From the NCBI GenBank assembly GCA_007674295.1, contig CM017453.1, positions 1 through 64,000 on the forward strand: a stretch of DNA of 64,000 nt, read 5' to 3'. The translations under genes were made by a program, and so were the position numbers. How positions within the stretch are numbered: the first letter of the stretch is position 1; each line of letters starts with the position of its first letter. Below are positions 17,175-25,277 of the stretch, one piece after another. The DNA comes from Antonospora locustae (Eukaryota; Microsporidia). The notes under the pieces were generated by a model, which was not told the origin of the DNA, searched no databases, and worked only from the letters and a program-made list of their open reading frames with translations.

Positions 17175-18326
17175 ATGCAGGAAGTGGATGAGATAGAGAT
17201 GTGGAGAATGAAAAAGCTTCTTCTGTGGTTGCGGGATAGTCGCGGAAACGGAACCTCGATGATAAGCCTTCTGATTCCTCCTCGAGACCAGATTGCGAAG
17301 ATACAGAAAATGCTTGTTGAGGAGTACGGCACGGCAACAAATATCAAGAGCCGTGTAAACAGGTTGAGTGTTCTGAGTGCAATAACCTCCGCACAGCAGA
17401 AGCTCAAGACGTACTCAAAGACACCTGAAAACGGGCTAGGCATATTTGTGGGTACCGTCGTAGACAACAACAAGGACAGAAAAGTATCCATCGGAATCAC
17501 GCCTTTCAAGCCAATAAATACAAGTTTGTACCTATGTGACTCTCGCTTTCATGTGGAGGCTCTTTTGAGTCTTTTTGAGGACGAGGAGAAATTTGGGTTC
17601 GTAGTCATGGACGGCCACTCAACTGTTTTTGCCACACTAGAGGGAAACACAAAGACGGTACTGCAGACTCTTAACATAGACTTGCCAAAGAAGCACGGTA
17701 GAGGAGGCCAAAGTTCCGTGCGGTTCGCAAGGCTGAGGATGGAGAAAAGACACAACTACGTCAAGAAGGTTAACGATATATGCACCGCTCTATACATAAC
17801 AAACGACAAGCTCAATGTAGAAGGGCTTGTTCTTGCAGGTCATTCTGACTTCAAAAACGAGTTGAAGCAGTACCTAGACCCGCGAATCAAGGTCATAAAA
17901 GTTGTGGACACCAATTACGGGGGGGACAGTGGCCTAAACGAGGCAATAGAGCTCAGCAGCGATGTGCTGAAGGACGTAAAGTTCAACAAGGAAAAGAAGG
18001 TGCTGAAGGAGTTTTTCCACGAAATCAGCACTGACGGAAAGTATGTATATGGAATGAAGGACACTCTCAAGGCACTTGACATGGGGTGCGTAGAAACACT
18101 AATTGTCTACGAAAATCTTGAGGCTCCGTACAACTCGGGTCTCTTCGTCGACTACATTGCAGAGAATTTCAAGGCCCATGGATGTGCACTGATATTTGTT
18201 AGCAATAAATCCCCCGAAGGAACGCAGTTTGTAGAAGGCTTTGGAGGTGTTGGTGGCATTCTACGTTACAGAATCGAGATGGAGGAGAGCGAAGAAGTTG
18301 AACTGAGCAGCGAGGACTTTTTCTGA
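17175..18326 (+). CDS. SUP45: Translation termination factor eRF1
   Basis: The 383-residue product carries the hallmarks of eukaryotic class-1 release factor: RGNGTSMISLLIPP near the N-terminus, the stop-codon-reading NIKS motif (TATNIKSR, about residue 55), YLCDSRF, and the peptidyl-hydrolysis GGQ motif (HGRGGQSSVRFARLR, about residue 177). The C-terminal domain that binds eRF3 is present but the protein is shorter than the usual 430-440 residues. The start at MQEVDEIEMW is favoured over the ATG at 17133 because TACCCC immediately precedes it and it fits the family N-terminus. Confidence 0.95.
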   Translation: MQEVDEIEMWRMKKLLLWLRDSRGNGTSMISLLIPPRDQIAKIQKMLVEEYGTATNIKSRVNRLSVLSAITSAQQKLKTYSKTPENGLGIFVGTVVDNNKDRKVSIGITPFKPINTSLYLCDSRFHVEALLSLFEDEEKFGFVVMDGHSTVFATLEGNTKTVLQTLNIDLPKKHGRGGQSSVRFARLRMEKRHNYVKKVNDICTALYITNDKLNVEGLVLAGHSDFKNELKQYLDPRIKVIKVVDTNYGGDSGLNEAIELSSDVLKDVKFNKEKKVLKEFFHEISTDGKYVYGMKDTLKALDMGCVETLIVYENLEAPYNSGLFVDYIAENFKAHGCALIFVSNKSPEGTQFVEGFGGVGGILRYRIEMEESEEVELSSEDFF

Positions 18327-18389
18327 GACGGAAAGACATGCTACATTCGATCCCACGCTTCTCCTATGGCTTTATTTTCATGAAGCCCC

Positions 18390-19256
18390 ATGCAAAATGA
18401 CTTTCCTAGAACAGAAAGAGTCGAGTTTGAGGAGATATATGGCCAGAAGCGCTCTGAGGCATTTCCCCATCGCAACGGAAGTGTTTTCAATATGAGGGAA
18501 AGGCAAAGAATTGTCTGTGATCAGAAAAGCCCGGAAAACGGCAAATGCATATTCAGCGACCCAAGTCTAAAAAACATAGAGAACACCATATTGCAGAAAG
18601 CAGGTGCTGGATATGTCTCGTTATCAGACGTGTCAGATGCTCACAGAGACATCGAAAAGGTTTCGCTTGTTTATAAGGTTTTAGAGCAGCATGAAATGAT
18701 AAATCAAAATTACACTGCAGAAGAAGCACCTAGAGACAAAAAACACGTTTCTGGAAAAGTGTGGAGCAAGCGAGAGACTCTCAGGCTTCTGGAAGCCATA
18801 GAAGAACATGGTGATGACTGGGTCCGTGTAAGCAAGGCTGTTGGGAGATCAAAGCCAGATTGCATTCTGCACTTTCTGAAAATGGATTTTAGCCTTAACA
18901 TGCTGATATCTACCAACAAGACAATGGCACAGGTCGTATTTATCGCATCAAGAGTCCATCCCACTGTTGGTAGTGCTGCTGCAAGGGAGTTCATGCTGAG
19001 CTATGGAAAAACCCCCAACTGGAATAACATTGTCAGCAAGGCAAGAGAGCAGATGGAAGTTGAGAAGTCCAAGATAGAACGGCTAGAGAAGGTCATTTTG
19101 GAGAGTGAGATTCTGAAGTTAAAGCAGAAGGTTTTAGACTACAAGCAGATGGAAGTTGCAATTAGCAAGGAAAGGAATGAGATTCGTGAGAACATCCTTG
19201 AGACAAGAAGAAGGATCCAGGAATATGCAGATATAATCAAAAGCTCTGTGCACTAG
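18390..19256 (+). CDS. SWI3/RSC8-type chromatin remodelling subunit
   Basis: The 288-residue protein contains a SANT domain (VWSKRETLRLLEAIEEHGDDW to KPDCILHFLKMDF, about residues 123-170). A conserved block (MAQVVFIASRVHPTVGSAAA) and a long C-terminal coiled coil (about 205-288) follow, in the order found in SWI3, RSC8 and SMARCC. Only the tail of a SWIRM domain is recognisable (KVSLVYKVLEQHEMINQ), so the N-terminus is much reduced. It should dimerise through the coiled coil and scaffold a SWI/SNF or RSC-like complex. AAGCCCC directly precedes the ATG. Confidence 0.75.
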   Translation: MQNDFPRTERVEFEEIYGQKRSEAFPHRNGSVFNMRERQRIVCDQKSPENGKCIFSDPSLKNIENTILQKAGAGYVSLSDVSDAHRDIEKVSLVYKVLEQHEMINQNYTAEEAPRDKKHVSGKVWSKRETLRLLEAIEEHGDDWVRVSKAVGRSKPDCILHFLKMDFSLNMLISTNKTMAQVVFIASRVHPTVGSAAAREFMLSYGKTPNWNNIVSKAREQMEVEKSKIERLEKVILESEILKLKQKVLDYKQMEVAISKERNEIRENILETRRRIQEYADIIKSSVH

Positions 19257-19386
19257 CTCCGTGATATAACAGGGTTGTGCTCAAGATTAGCAGTCACGCA
19301 CATTATCTGCAGATCCTGCGTTTCTCATGACAAGAAAAGTAGAGAAGCACACGCATTCTTCTGGTGTCAAATAAAAGCGAAATAAT

Positions 19387-20121
19387 ATGCAGCCGGAGAT
19401 GGGTCAGAAAAAAGCTCAAACACAAAAGAAAAGCGCAAAGGAGCTGAAGAAAGAGCTTGAGGACAAAACATTTGGAATGAAAAACAAAAACAAGTCCAGC
19501 GCCATAAAAAAGCAGCTTCAAAAGCTGGAGATATCCGCGTCTCTTGAGCGAAGAAAAAAAAATGAGCAGGACATCCAAAAGGAGAAGGTTCTGGTGCAGC
19601 CCAAAGCACCGGTAGGAGTTGATCCCAAAACGATACCCTGTGTTTACTTTCAGAAAAAGCTCTGCACAAAAGGCGACAAGTGTAAATATGGGCATGAGAT
19701 AGCAAAGCCTGATAGCACAAAGGATGAGTCTCTAGACAATGGAAAGGTGTGCAGATTCCTAGTAGATGCAATGAATCAGGGGAGCTACAGCAGAGGATGG
19801 ACCTGTCCGGATAAATGCTGCAGAGATGTCCACATGTTATCTGAAATAGGTGCGCGGAAAGACGTGGAGATTGGTCTTGAGGAGTATCTTGAACTTTCTC
19901 GGCAGAATGTTAGAGCACACACACCAATGACAGAGGAATTGTTTCTCAAGTGGCGAGAGAAGAAGCTGATTGAGGAGCAGGCACACCAAAATAAAGTCAA
20001 GCAACTGAGCAGAATGGGAAGAGAGCTTTTTGATGCAAGACCAGAGATATTCGAAGATGATGAAGATGATGGCGATTTCATCGATTATAGTGGCCGTTAT
20101 GAAAACAGCGGCGAAGAATAA
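19387..20121 (+). CDS. TMA46: CCCH zinc-finger protein TMA46/ZC3H15 (DFRP1)
   Basis: The 244-residue protein has a lysine-rich N-terminus with EDKTFGMKNKNKS, a family signature. Two CCCH fingers follow: CVYFQKKLCTKGDKCKYGH (Cx7Cx5Cx3H) and one starting CRFLVDAMNQG and ending CRDVH. A helical segment precedes the acidic C-terminal tail (EDDEDDGDFIDY). This family binds and stabilises the ribosome-associated GTPase RBG1/DRG1 on translating ribosomes. It is transcribed in the same direction as the upstream SWI3-like gene, 130 bp away. Confidence 0.9.
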   Translation: MQPEMGQKKAQTQKKSAKELKKELEDKTFGMKNKNKSSAIKKQLQKLEISASLERRKKNEQDIQKEKVLVQPKAPVGVDPKTIPCVYFQKKLCTKGDKCKYGHEIAKPDSTKDESLDNGKVCRFLVDAMNQGSYSRGWTCPDKCCRDVHMLSEIGARKDVEIGLEEYLELSRQNVRAHTPMTEELFLKWREKKLIEEQAHQNKVKQLSRMGRELFDARPEIFEDDEDDGDFIDYSGRYENSGEE

Positions 20122-20315
20122 ATGCTATCTATAATGCCTATGTACTAACAGGCTTGAAAGGGACAAGCATTCTTTCTTATTGTCTATCATTGCTGCTTTC
20201 TCTTATAAAGTAAGTTTCTCTACATTCTACTATGCCTGCTCTATTGCACACTAAGCTTATATTTGTGAAAGAAAGAAAGACCTAGAGCTTAGTAGATTGC
20301 ACAAGCTTATACCCT

Positions 20316-20873
20316 ATGATACTCTCAGAGGCTGTAAATAAAGTCAAAGACATGGTTTTACACTTGGAACAGCTTCCAAAACTTAAAGAGCTTCAAACAC
20401 AAGAATACGCACGAGTTCCCGAGCTTGTTGTCAAAAAGAAAAGAGAAAAACTGTTTACGCATATAAGGCCATACCTAACAAAAATCGCAAGCGACATTGC
20501 AGAATACCAGTCATCTTTCACGGAGGAAATGCTAGCTGATGCACGCGCAAGATACGAGGCAGTTCGCAGCGAGGTGAATAAGATCGAAGATATGATTCGA
20601 GAGCATGGACTCGCAGAAAAAATAATGTTTGTAAAGGATCTCTGCAAAAAGAAAGACTTTCTGCTGAACAAGCAGCGCATGGGCGATATAGGCCCCGTGT
20701 CGGATACACAGCAGCTGAAGGCTGCATTGTGCACAGTTAAAGATGTTGACACATGCCAGTTCTCTAGCGAGTTCTGTAGTCTTCTCTCCAATGAAGTACT
20801 GAGCGGCCTGACACTACCAAGCCAAAGGGAGCTTGACTCTCTCTCCAAGATCTGCGAATGCTTGAGAGAGTGA
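20316..20873 (+). CDS. Coiled-coil protein of unknown function
   Basis: The 185-residue product is mostly helical, with a charged central coiled coil (about residues 45-120: KKKREKLFTHIRPYL, RYEAVRSEVNKIEDMIREHG). No domain is recognised. TACCCT sits just before the ATG, supporting it as a real gene. Kinetochore, nucleoporin or trafficking coiled-coil proteins are possible, but nothing in the sequence decides between them. Confidence 0.6.
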   Translation: MILSEAVNKVKDMVLHLEQLPKLKELQTQEYARVPELVVKKKREKLFTHIRPYLTKIASDIAEYQSSFTEEMLADARARYEAVRSEVNKIEDMIREHGLAEKIMFVKDLCKKKDFLLNKQRMGDIGPVSDTQQLKAALCTVKDVDTCQFSSEFCSLLSNEVLSGLTLPSQRELDSLSKICECLRE

Positions 20874-21017
20874 TGAAAATCTTTAACTGTGACTGTTCTC
20901 ACAAAAACACGGCTTTGTAGGTGCTGTTTCCTTATGCTACACAACACCGTGCTTGCACTAAAGTGTATACAAGTGAAGAGTATATGTTGTTGGATGCACA
21001 TATGCATCGAAACTACG

Positions 21018-21515
21018 CTAGTACAGGTAATTTGCACGATTTGGTATCTCATCAAGTCTTTTTAAAATTCGAAACACACTAGCTGCAATCTGGTTCTTTT
21101 GTTCAATGCGTTCCTTGACATCTTTTGCCCGTGATCGAACCTTGTTCTCCTTGACTAGTGTTGCTCTGAACGTATGAAGAGGCGGAAAAACAGGCATGAA
21201 CTCGTATATATTGATGAACTTGTCAACAGGTGCAGATATAGGACCGTAAAACGCCTCAGTCTCTAATACTTTTTCTGTTTCAAAGTCTACGCTTTCGTAA
21301 CTCTGGATTTCCAAAATGCCTAGACTAGAAAGTACATCCACCATTGTTGCCTTTGATCTCTGTGAATGTGTTGCAACTCTCTTTATGTACCCAAGCGTGC
21401 GAAACATGTATAAGCAAAATACCTCAGAGAAGAACACCAATGCCTTCTCATTGGCAGTATCGAACCCATAATGTCTGAGTGCCCTCACAATTGTGTATCT
21501 TACTATCTTGTCCAT
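21018..21515 (-). CDS. TAF8: TFIID subunit TAF8
   Basis: The 165-residue protein begins with a histone fold (MDKIVRYTIVRALRHYGFDT, then LGYIKRVATHSQRSK and TMVDVLSSLGI, the bromodomain-associated type). The TAF8-specific Pro-rich segment YEFMPVFPPLHTFRAT lies near residue 105, followed by a basic helix. TAF8 pairs with TAF10 in TFIID. The ATG at 21515 is chosen because AATCCCTCAT precedes it and no ATG occurs further upstream in frame. Confidence 0.8.
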   Translation of the reverse strand: MDKIVRYTIVRALRHYGFDTANEKALVFFSEVFCLYMFRTLGYIKRVATHSQRSKATMVDVLSSLGILEIQSYESVDFETEKVLETEAFYGPISAPVDKFINIYEFMPVFPPLHTFRATLVKENKVRSRAKDVKERIEQKNQIAASVFRILKRLDEIPNRANYLY

Positions 21516-22007
21516 ATGAGGGATTCTATTTTGTGTTGTATTGCTGCAGTTCGCAGAGAGTTTCTCCGCAATTGGAACTCTTTGAAGCTTGTAAAGACTT
21601 GTCGAAGCTGAATGATACGACACGGTACTAGATGGCCTCTAGCGTACTCCAACATGCTACTTTCCGGTTTCCTTCAAAAACTACTCCCGTAAGAATGCAT
21701 CTCTGCTAATGCAGTCTATACAATCTTCACGTCCTTACACTAAGAATGTTCCTACTAAAACACTATGTGTCTGCTTTTATTACTTGTCCAACTAGGTCTT
21801 TTGAATCAGAAACAGAATACTCTCTGAAAAATGAGACACTGGCTAAGCTGTTTTCATTCTTGTCTCTGTTACTACAAACTACTTTTCTGATTGTCTTCTG
21901 TCAAATGCACATCTTAAGTACGCTGTCTTTACGTGAAGTGACTCATGATGTATCATTTTTGCTGTCTTATTATTGATCACGTTCTTTCCTTATTTGTAGA
22001 GATCACA

Positions 22008-22217
22008 TCAATCTGTAAAAAATTTTACAGATAAAAAGAAAAGTGCTACACTCGACAACAGAACACACAAGACTAGATCAAAGGGTGCAAATATCTCCAT
22101 TCCATACGCCAAAATGCCTTTTATTAAATCTGCATTCTCTTTAGGAGAACTTGCAGTGTGTTTTGTAGTGCTGCAACATGTTGTCTTTGCGCGAAAACTT
22201 TTTTGGACATCGCGCAT
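22008..22217 (-). CDS. Possible Sec61 beta (SBH1-like) tail-anchored protein
   Basis: A short frame ends with GMEIFAPFDLVLCVLLSSVA and then LFFLSVKFFTD, which resembles the single membrane anchor of Sec61 beta (Gly-x-x-x-x-Pro, then VLxxSxxFIxxVxxLHxxxK). Preceding residues are Ser/Thr/Lys-rich, as expected for the cytosolic part. From the ATG at 22217 the product is 69 residues and overlaps the last 77 bases of the zinc-finger gene in another frame; an ATG at 22100 would give only 30 residues. Neither start has a CCC motif. The similarity is short and hydrophobic, so it may be chance. Confidence 0.3.
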   Translation of the reverse strand: MRDVQKSFRAKTTCCSTTKHTASSPKENADLIKGILAYGMEIFAPFDLVLCVLLSSVALFFLSVKFFTD

Positions 22218-23142
22218 TAAGACATTTGAATGGCTTTGCACCCGTATGAATGATATAATGTCTTTTCACTCTGCTCAATGAAGGAAACATCTTTCCACAG
22301 TCTTTTTCCGGACAGATGTACATGCAGTTTCCGTCGCTCTCTATCGATCCAAAAAGAAGGTCATCTATATCAGAGAAGTTCTTTATTGGATTTGAACGGG
22401 AGCTTCTGCTAGATGCCACTGGATCACTCATCATCCTTTTCTCCCTAATACTCTGTGTTTCTATGTCTCGTATCTTGATCTTTCTATATAAGCTTCCACC
22501 CTCCCTCTCCAGCCTTCGCAGCTCACTCTCCGCCACCTCTACCAAGTAGTCAAGTCCTCTTTTCTGCTCCTCGCTCAGTCCGTCATAGCGCGTCTTTATC
22601 CTACTCTTCTCCTTATCTTTTGCATCATGTCCTTTCTGTAAATCGCCATTTTTGTGATGTTTTTTCAGAAGAGATCCGTATCTTTTGTGGCTATCCTCTA
22701 TCTTGGAAAGTCTGTCTGCTTCGGCTGTTGCTTCCGTTGATAGAACAAACAGTAGATCTCCTCTATTTTGTTCAAGCAATCTATTATTATTTCCGTAGAA
22801 ATTTCGATACATCGTATTTTCTATGACGCCTCCATTCAGCTCACTTTTATCCCCCATGCCCTGAAACCGAATATTCCTGTTCAGGTTGAAATCAAAGACA
22901 CTAAATTTTTTGGAATAGCCGCCAAATGTGCAATTTTTTTCCACATTGCCTTTTATAGGCATGTTGACACATTCTGTATCACTATGGATTTTGGGCCTAG
23001 TGCTTAGACTGCCATCATCCACGAAGTAGATGGGATACTCTTTCTGTGCATCTCTGTGAGTTTTGTACAGCAATTCACTGTCGCTGTAAGAAGATAGGTT
23101 TTCGTCTATGCTTGAGACGCTTTCTTTTCTCTTTCCCACCAT
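22141..23142 (-). CDS. C2H2 zinc-finger protein, probable transcription factor
   Basis: The 333-residue protein has two adjacent C2H2 fingers at its C-terminus: CPEKDCGKMFPSLSRVKRHY, and CLNARCPKKFSRKDNMLQHY ending HYKTH. They are joined by an HTGAKPFK linker typical of DNA-binding fingers. The remaining 260 residues are polar and charged, with a helical stretch around 195-230, and show no other domain. It is divergent from RNA1 across 544 bp. Targets are unknown. Confidence 0.8.
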   Translation of the reverse strand: MVGKRKESVSSIDENLSSYSDSELLYKTHRDAQKEYPIYFVDDGSLSTRPKIHSDTECVNMPIKGNVEKNCTFGGYSKKFSVFDFNLNRNIRFQGMGDKSELNGGVIENTMYRNFYGNNNRLLEQNRGDLLFVLSTEATAEADRLSKIEDSHKRYGSLLKKHHKNGDLQKGHDAKDKEKSRIKTRYDGLSEEQKRGLDYLVEVAESELRRLEREGGSLYRKIKIRDIETQSIREKRMMSDPVASSRSSRSNPIKNFSDIDDLLFGSIESDGNCMYICPEKDCGKMFPSLSRVKRHYIIHTGAKPFKCLNARCPKKFSRKDNMLQHYKTHCKFS

Positions 23143-23686
23143 CTTGGCCTCCTTTCTCTTTACTTAAGAACCTCAAAAGGAGTAAGGAGGAAACTTGCTT
23201 CTTTGATGAAAGCGTTCTCTGCCCTGTGCAAAGAACTCCTTTATAACCGCAACTTTCTAAAATATCCGTTGATTGCATTCACTCATTCAAAACATGTATC
23301 CATCTCATTCATTAAAATCACTTAGAGACTTGATTGCCAAAAACATGTTTTACACAACCGTATTTCCTAGATTTCCTGGTAACAGTTTTACTAACAAAAT
23401 CTCCAATCTAGTCACTAGAGACAAAATATCTTAATTATTCTGGTTGTTGTGAACTATGTACTTCGATTTGCACTTATATTTCCTCAAGATCACATGATGC
23501 TCAGAAACACTTTCACACGTGCCTATGTTAACAAGATTGTAGAAGTGCCTATGCGTTTAAAGCATCAAAAAGTGAAATGGCATGTGTTTGTGGTCTACAA
23601 ATGATAGAGAAGCTCTTTCAGACAACGCTTGACAAGGTTCTGACGATCTTTCAAGCCGTTTTACAAATTTTTGAACAAGCCCCAAA
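23143..23686. other. 544-bp divergent intergenic region
   Basis: This separates the C2H2 gene (leftward) from RNA1 (rightward) and must hold both promoters. Apart from the CCCC tract just before the RNA1 ATG I see no gene or repeat. Confidence 0.5.
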
Positions 23687-24751
23687 ATGATACTAAGTAT
23701 CGAGGGAGAAAACAAGCTTTACAGAGATGTTGGTGAAGTTAGTGACCTCCAGCAGCAGATACGGAAGAACCGATCACGGATTCTTACCATAAACTTTTCT
23801 GGAAATGTGTTTGAGCCAGAGCCAATGGAGGCTATTTTTGTGGATATATCTCAAATGAAGCGACTGCGAAGTGCAGTGCTTGTCGGTGTGTTTGCAACTC
23901 TGCCAAATGACAAAATGCTGAGGTGTCTTACAATTCTGTCCAAGCACCTTCCCACAGAAAAACTTGAAATTCTTGACTTAAGTGATAACGCACTGAGCTG
24001 CAATCTCCCAGATGCATTTCGAGAGTTCATACAGAGACTTTGCAATCTCAGAGTTTTGAAGCTGAACAACTGCGGACTAGGGGAGCTTGGCGGTAACTGG
24101 CTTGCAGACTCTCTGTGCGCTGTTAAGGACAAAAATAACTTGGAGTCTATTGAAATAGCGCAGAACAAGTTTATTAACTTTCCCCAAAAACTGGGCGTGG
24201 CTCTTGAAAAGTTTATGTATCTCGAGGAGGTCCGAATTCAATACAATACAATCGATCAAGACAGCATGGACAATTTTCTGAAGTGCTTCGAAAATCACAG
24301 TCTAAGAGTTCTTGATATCAGAGACAACTTCCTGTCTCTTAATGGATGCAGAATGCTTGGAACGTTCTTTGCAAACTGGAACGTGGAGGAAATGTGTCTT
24401 GGTGACTGTTTGATGGGAAATGAAGGCTTGAGAGTATTTTTGGAGGGAGCCTCATTGAAAAAGCCTACTCCTAGACTGCATGGAGGCATCAGGCAGAAAA
24501 AAAAAAGGTTTGTTCTAGACTTATCCTCTAACGACATTGGACAGGAGGGCATCGATGATCTTGTGAAGTTTTTTAGTGTGCATGACATAGATGTTCTTTC
24601 AATTCAGGGAAACGAGTACGAAGACTGCAGTGAGCTACAACAGCTTCTATTGAAGAAAGGCGGAAAATTGATACATGACTATGAGGAGGACGGGTCTAGA
24701 ATCATGGAAACAGAGGCAAGCTTGATACAGAAATTTGAAGCTGTTCTTTGA
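23687..24751 (+). CDS. RNA1: Ran GTPase-activating protein
   Basis: The 354-residue protein is built of RanGAP-type LRRs: LEILDLSDNALSCNLPDAF, then LRVLKLNNCGLGELGGNWLA, then LESIEIAQNKF, and a later FVLDLSSNDIGQEGIDDLV. The repeats are about 28-30 residues, unlike the 23-residue LRRs of the left-hand family. A conserved Arg finger candidate lies in the N-terminal repeats. It should activate GTP hydrolysis by Ran at the cytoplasmic face of the nuclear pore. An acidic tail is reduced compared with yeast Rna1. AGCCCCAAA precedes the ATG. Confidence 0.85.
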   Translation: MILSIEGENKLYRDVGEVSDLQQQIRKNRSRILTINFSGNVFEPEPMEAIFVDISQMKRLRSAVLVGVFATLPNDKMLRCLTILSKHLPTEKLEILDLSDNALSCNLPDAFREFIQRLCNLRVLKLNNCGLGELGGNWLADSLCAVKDKNNLESIEIAQNKFINFPQKLGVALEKFMYLEEVRIQYNTIDQDSMDNFLKCFENHSLRVLDIRDNFLSLNGCRMLGTFFANWNVEEMCLGDCLMGNEGLRVFLEGASLKKPTPRLHGGIRQKKKRFVLDLSSNDIGQEGIDDLVKFFSVHDIDVLSIQGNEYEDCSELQQLLLKKGGKLIHDYEEDGSRIMETEASLIQKFEAVL

Positions 24752-25277
24752 CTTTGTATGGCTTTTAAAAATAAACACTTTGTGATAGTGAACTTTCATA
24801 CAGGTGGAAATAAACACTACATTCACTAATATGTAGTTTATCTTGTATGTACAACCTCGAGCTTGTTCTTGTTGCTTGTAGTCTCATCAGGCTGTGTGAT
24901 AAACAATACGATTCCAGACAATGTGTTCAATGATCATTATGCGAATTGTATGTAAGCTATGTTGTGAAGAAGCTGATTGTTTTAGAATGTGCAGCATGCA
25001 ACCACAGAATGATGGTAGAGTCATTCAGTGCATAAATACATCACATGCTGCTTTTATCTGGAAAAGCACTGCTTCTTGGCTGTATTCTAGCTCTATAATT
25101 GTGTAGTTTTGCAAAAAACACAATCAAAACTCCGGTAAAAAGGTGTTATGTATTCAGTTATGAGTACAAATAAGTTGCTGTATAGTGCTTGCCCATTTCT
25201 TCTACTTTCCTTGGCATACAGTAGTATCTGCATCAAATCAAAACAAATCTATAAAAAGCGCGGACCAGAGGGGCTCT
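24752..25277. other. 526-bp intergenic region
   Basis: A+T-rich sequence between RNA1 and the WNK kinase gene. A 61-codon frame at 24921-25106 is Cys-rich but has no recognisable domain and no start motif, so I do not call it. Nothing else seen. Confidence 0.5.

Noticed and set aside
21746..21976. 76-codon plus-strand frame
   Set aside because: No recognisable domain, no start motif, biased toward Leu/Phe/Ser as expected of antisense or noncoding A+T-rich sequence.
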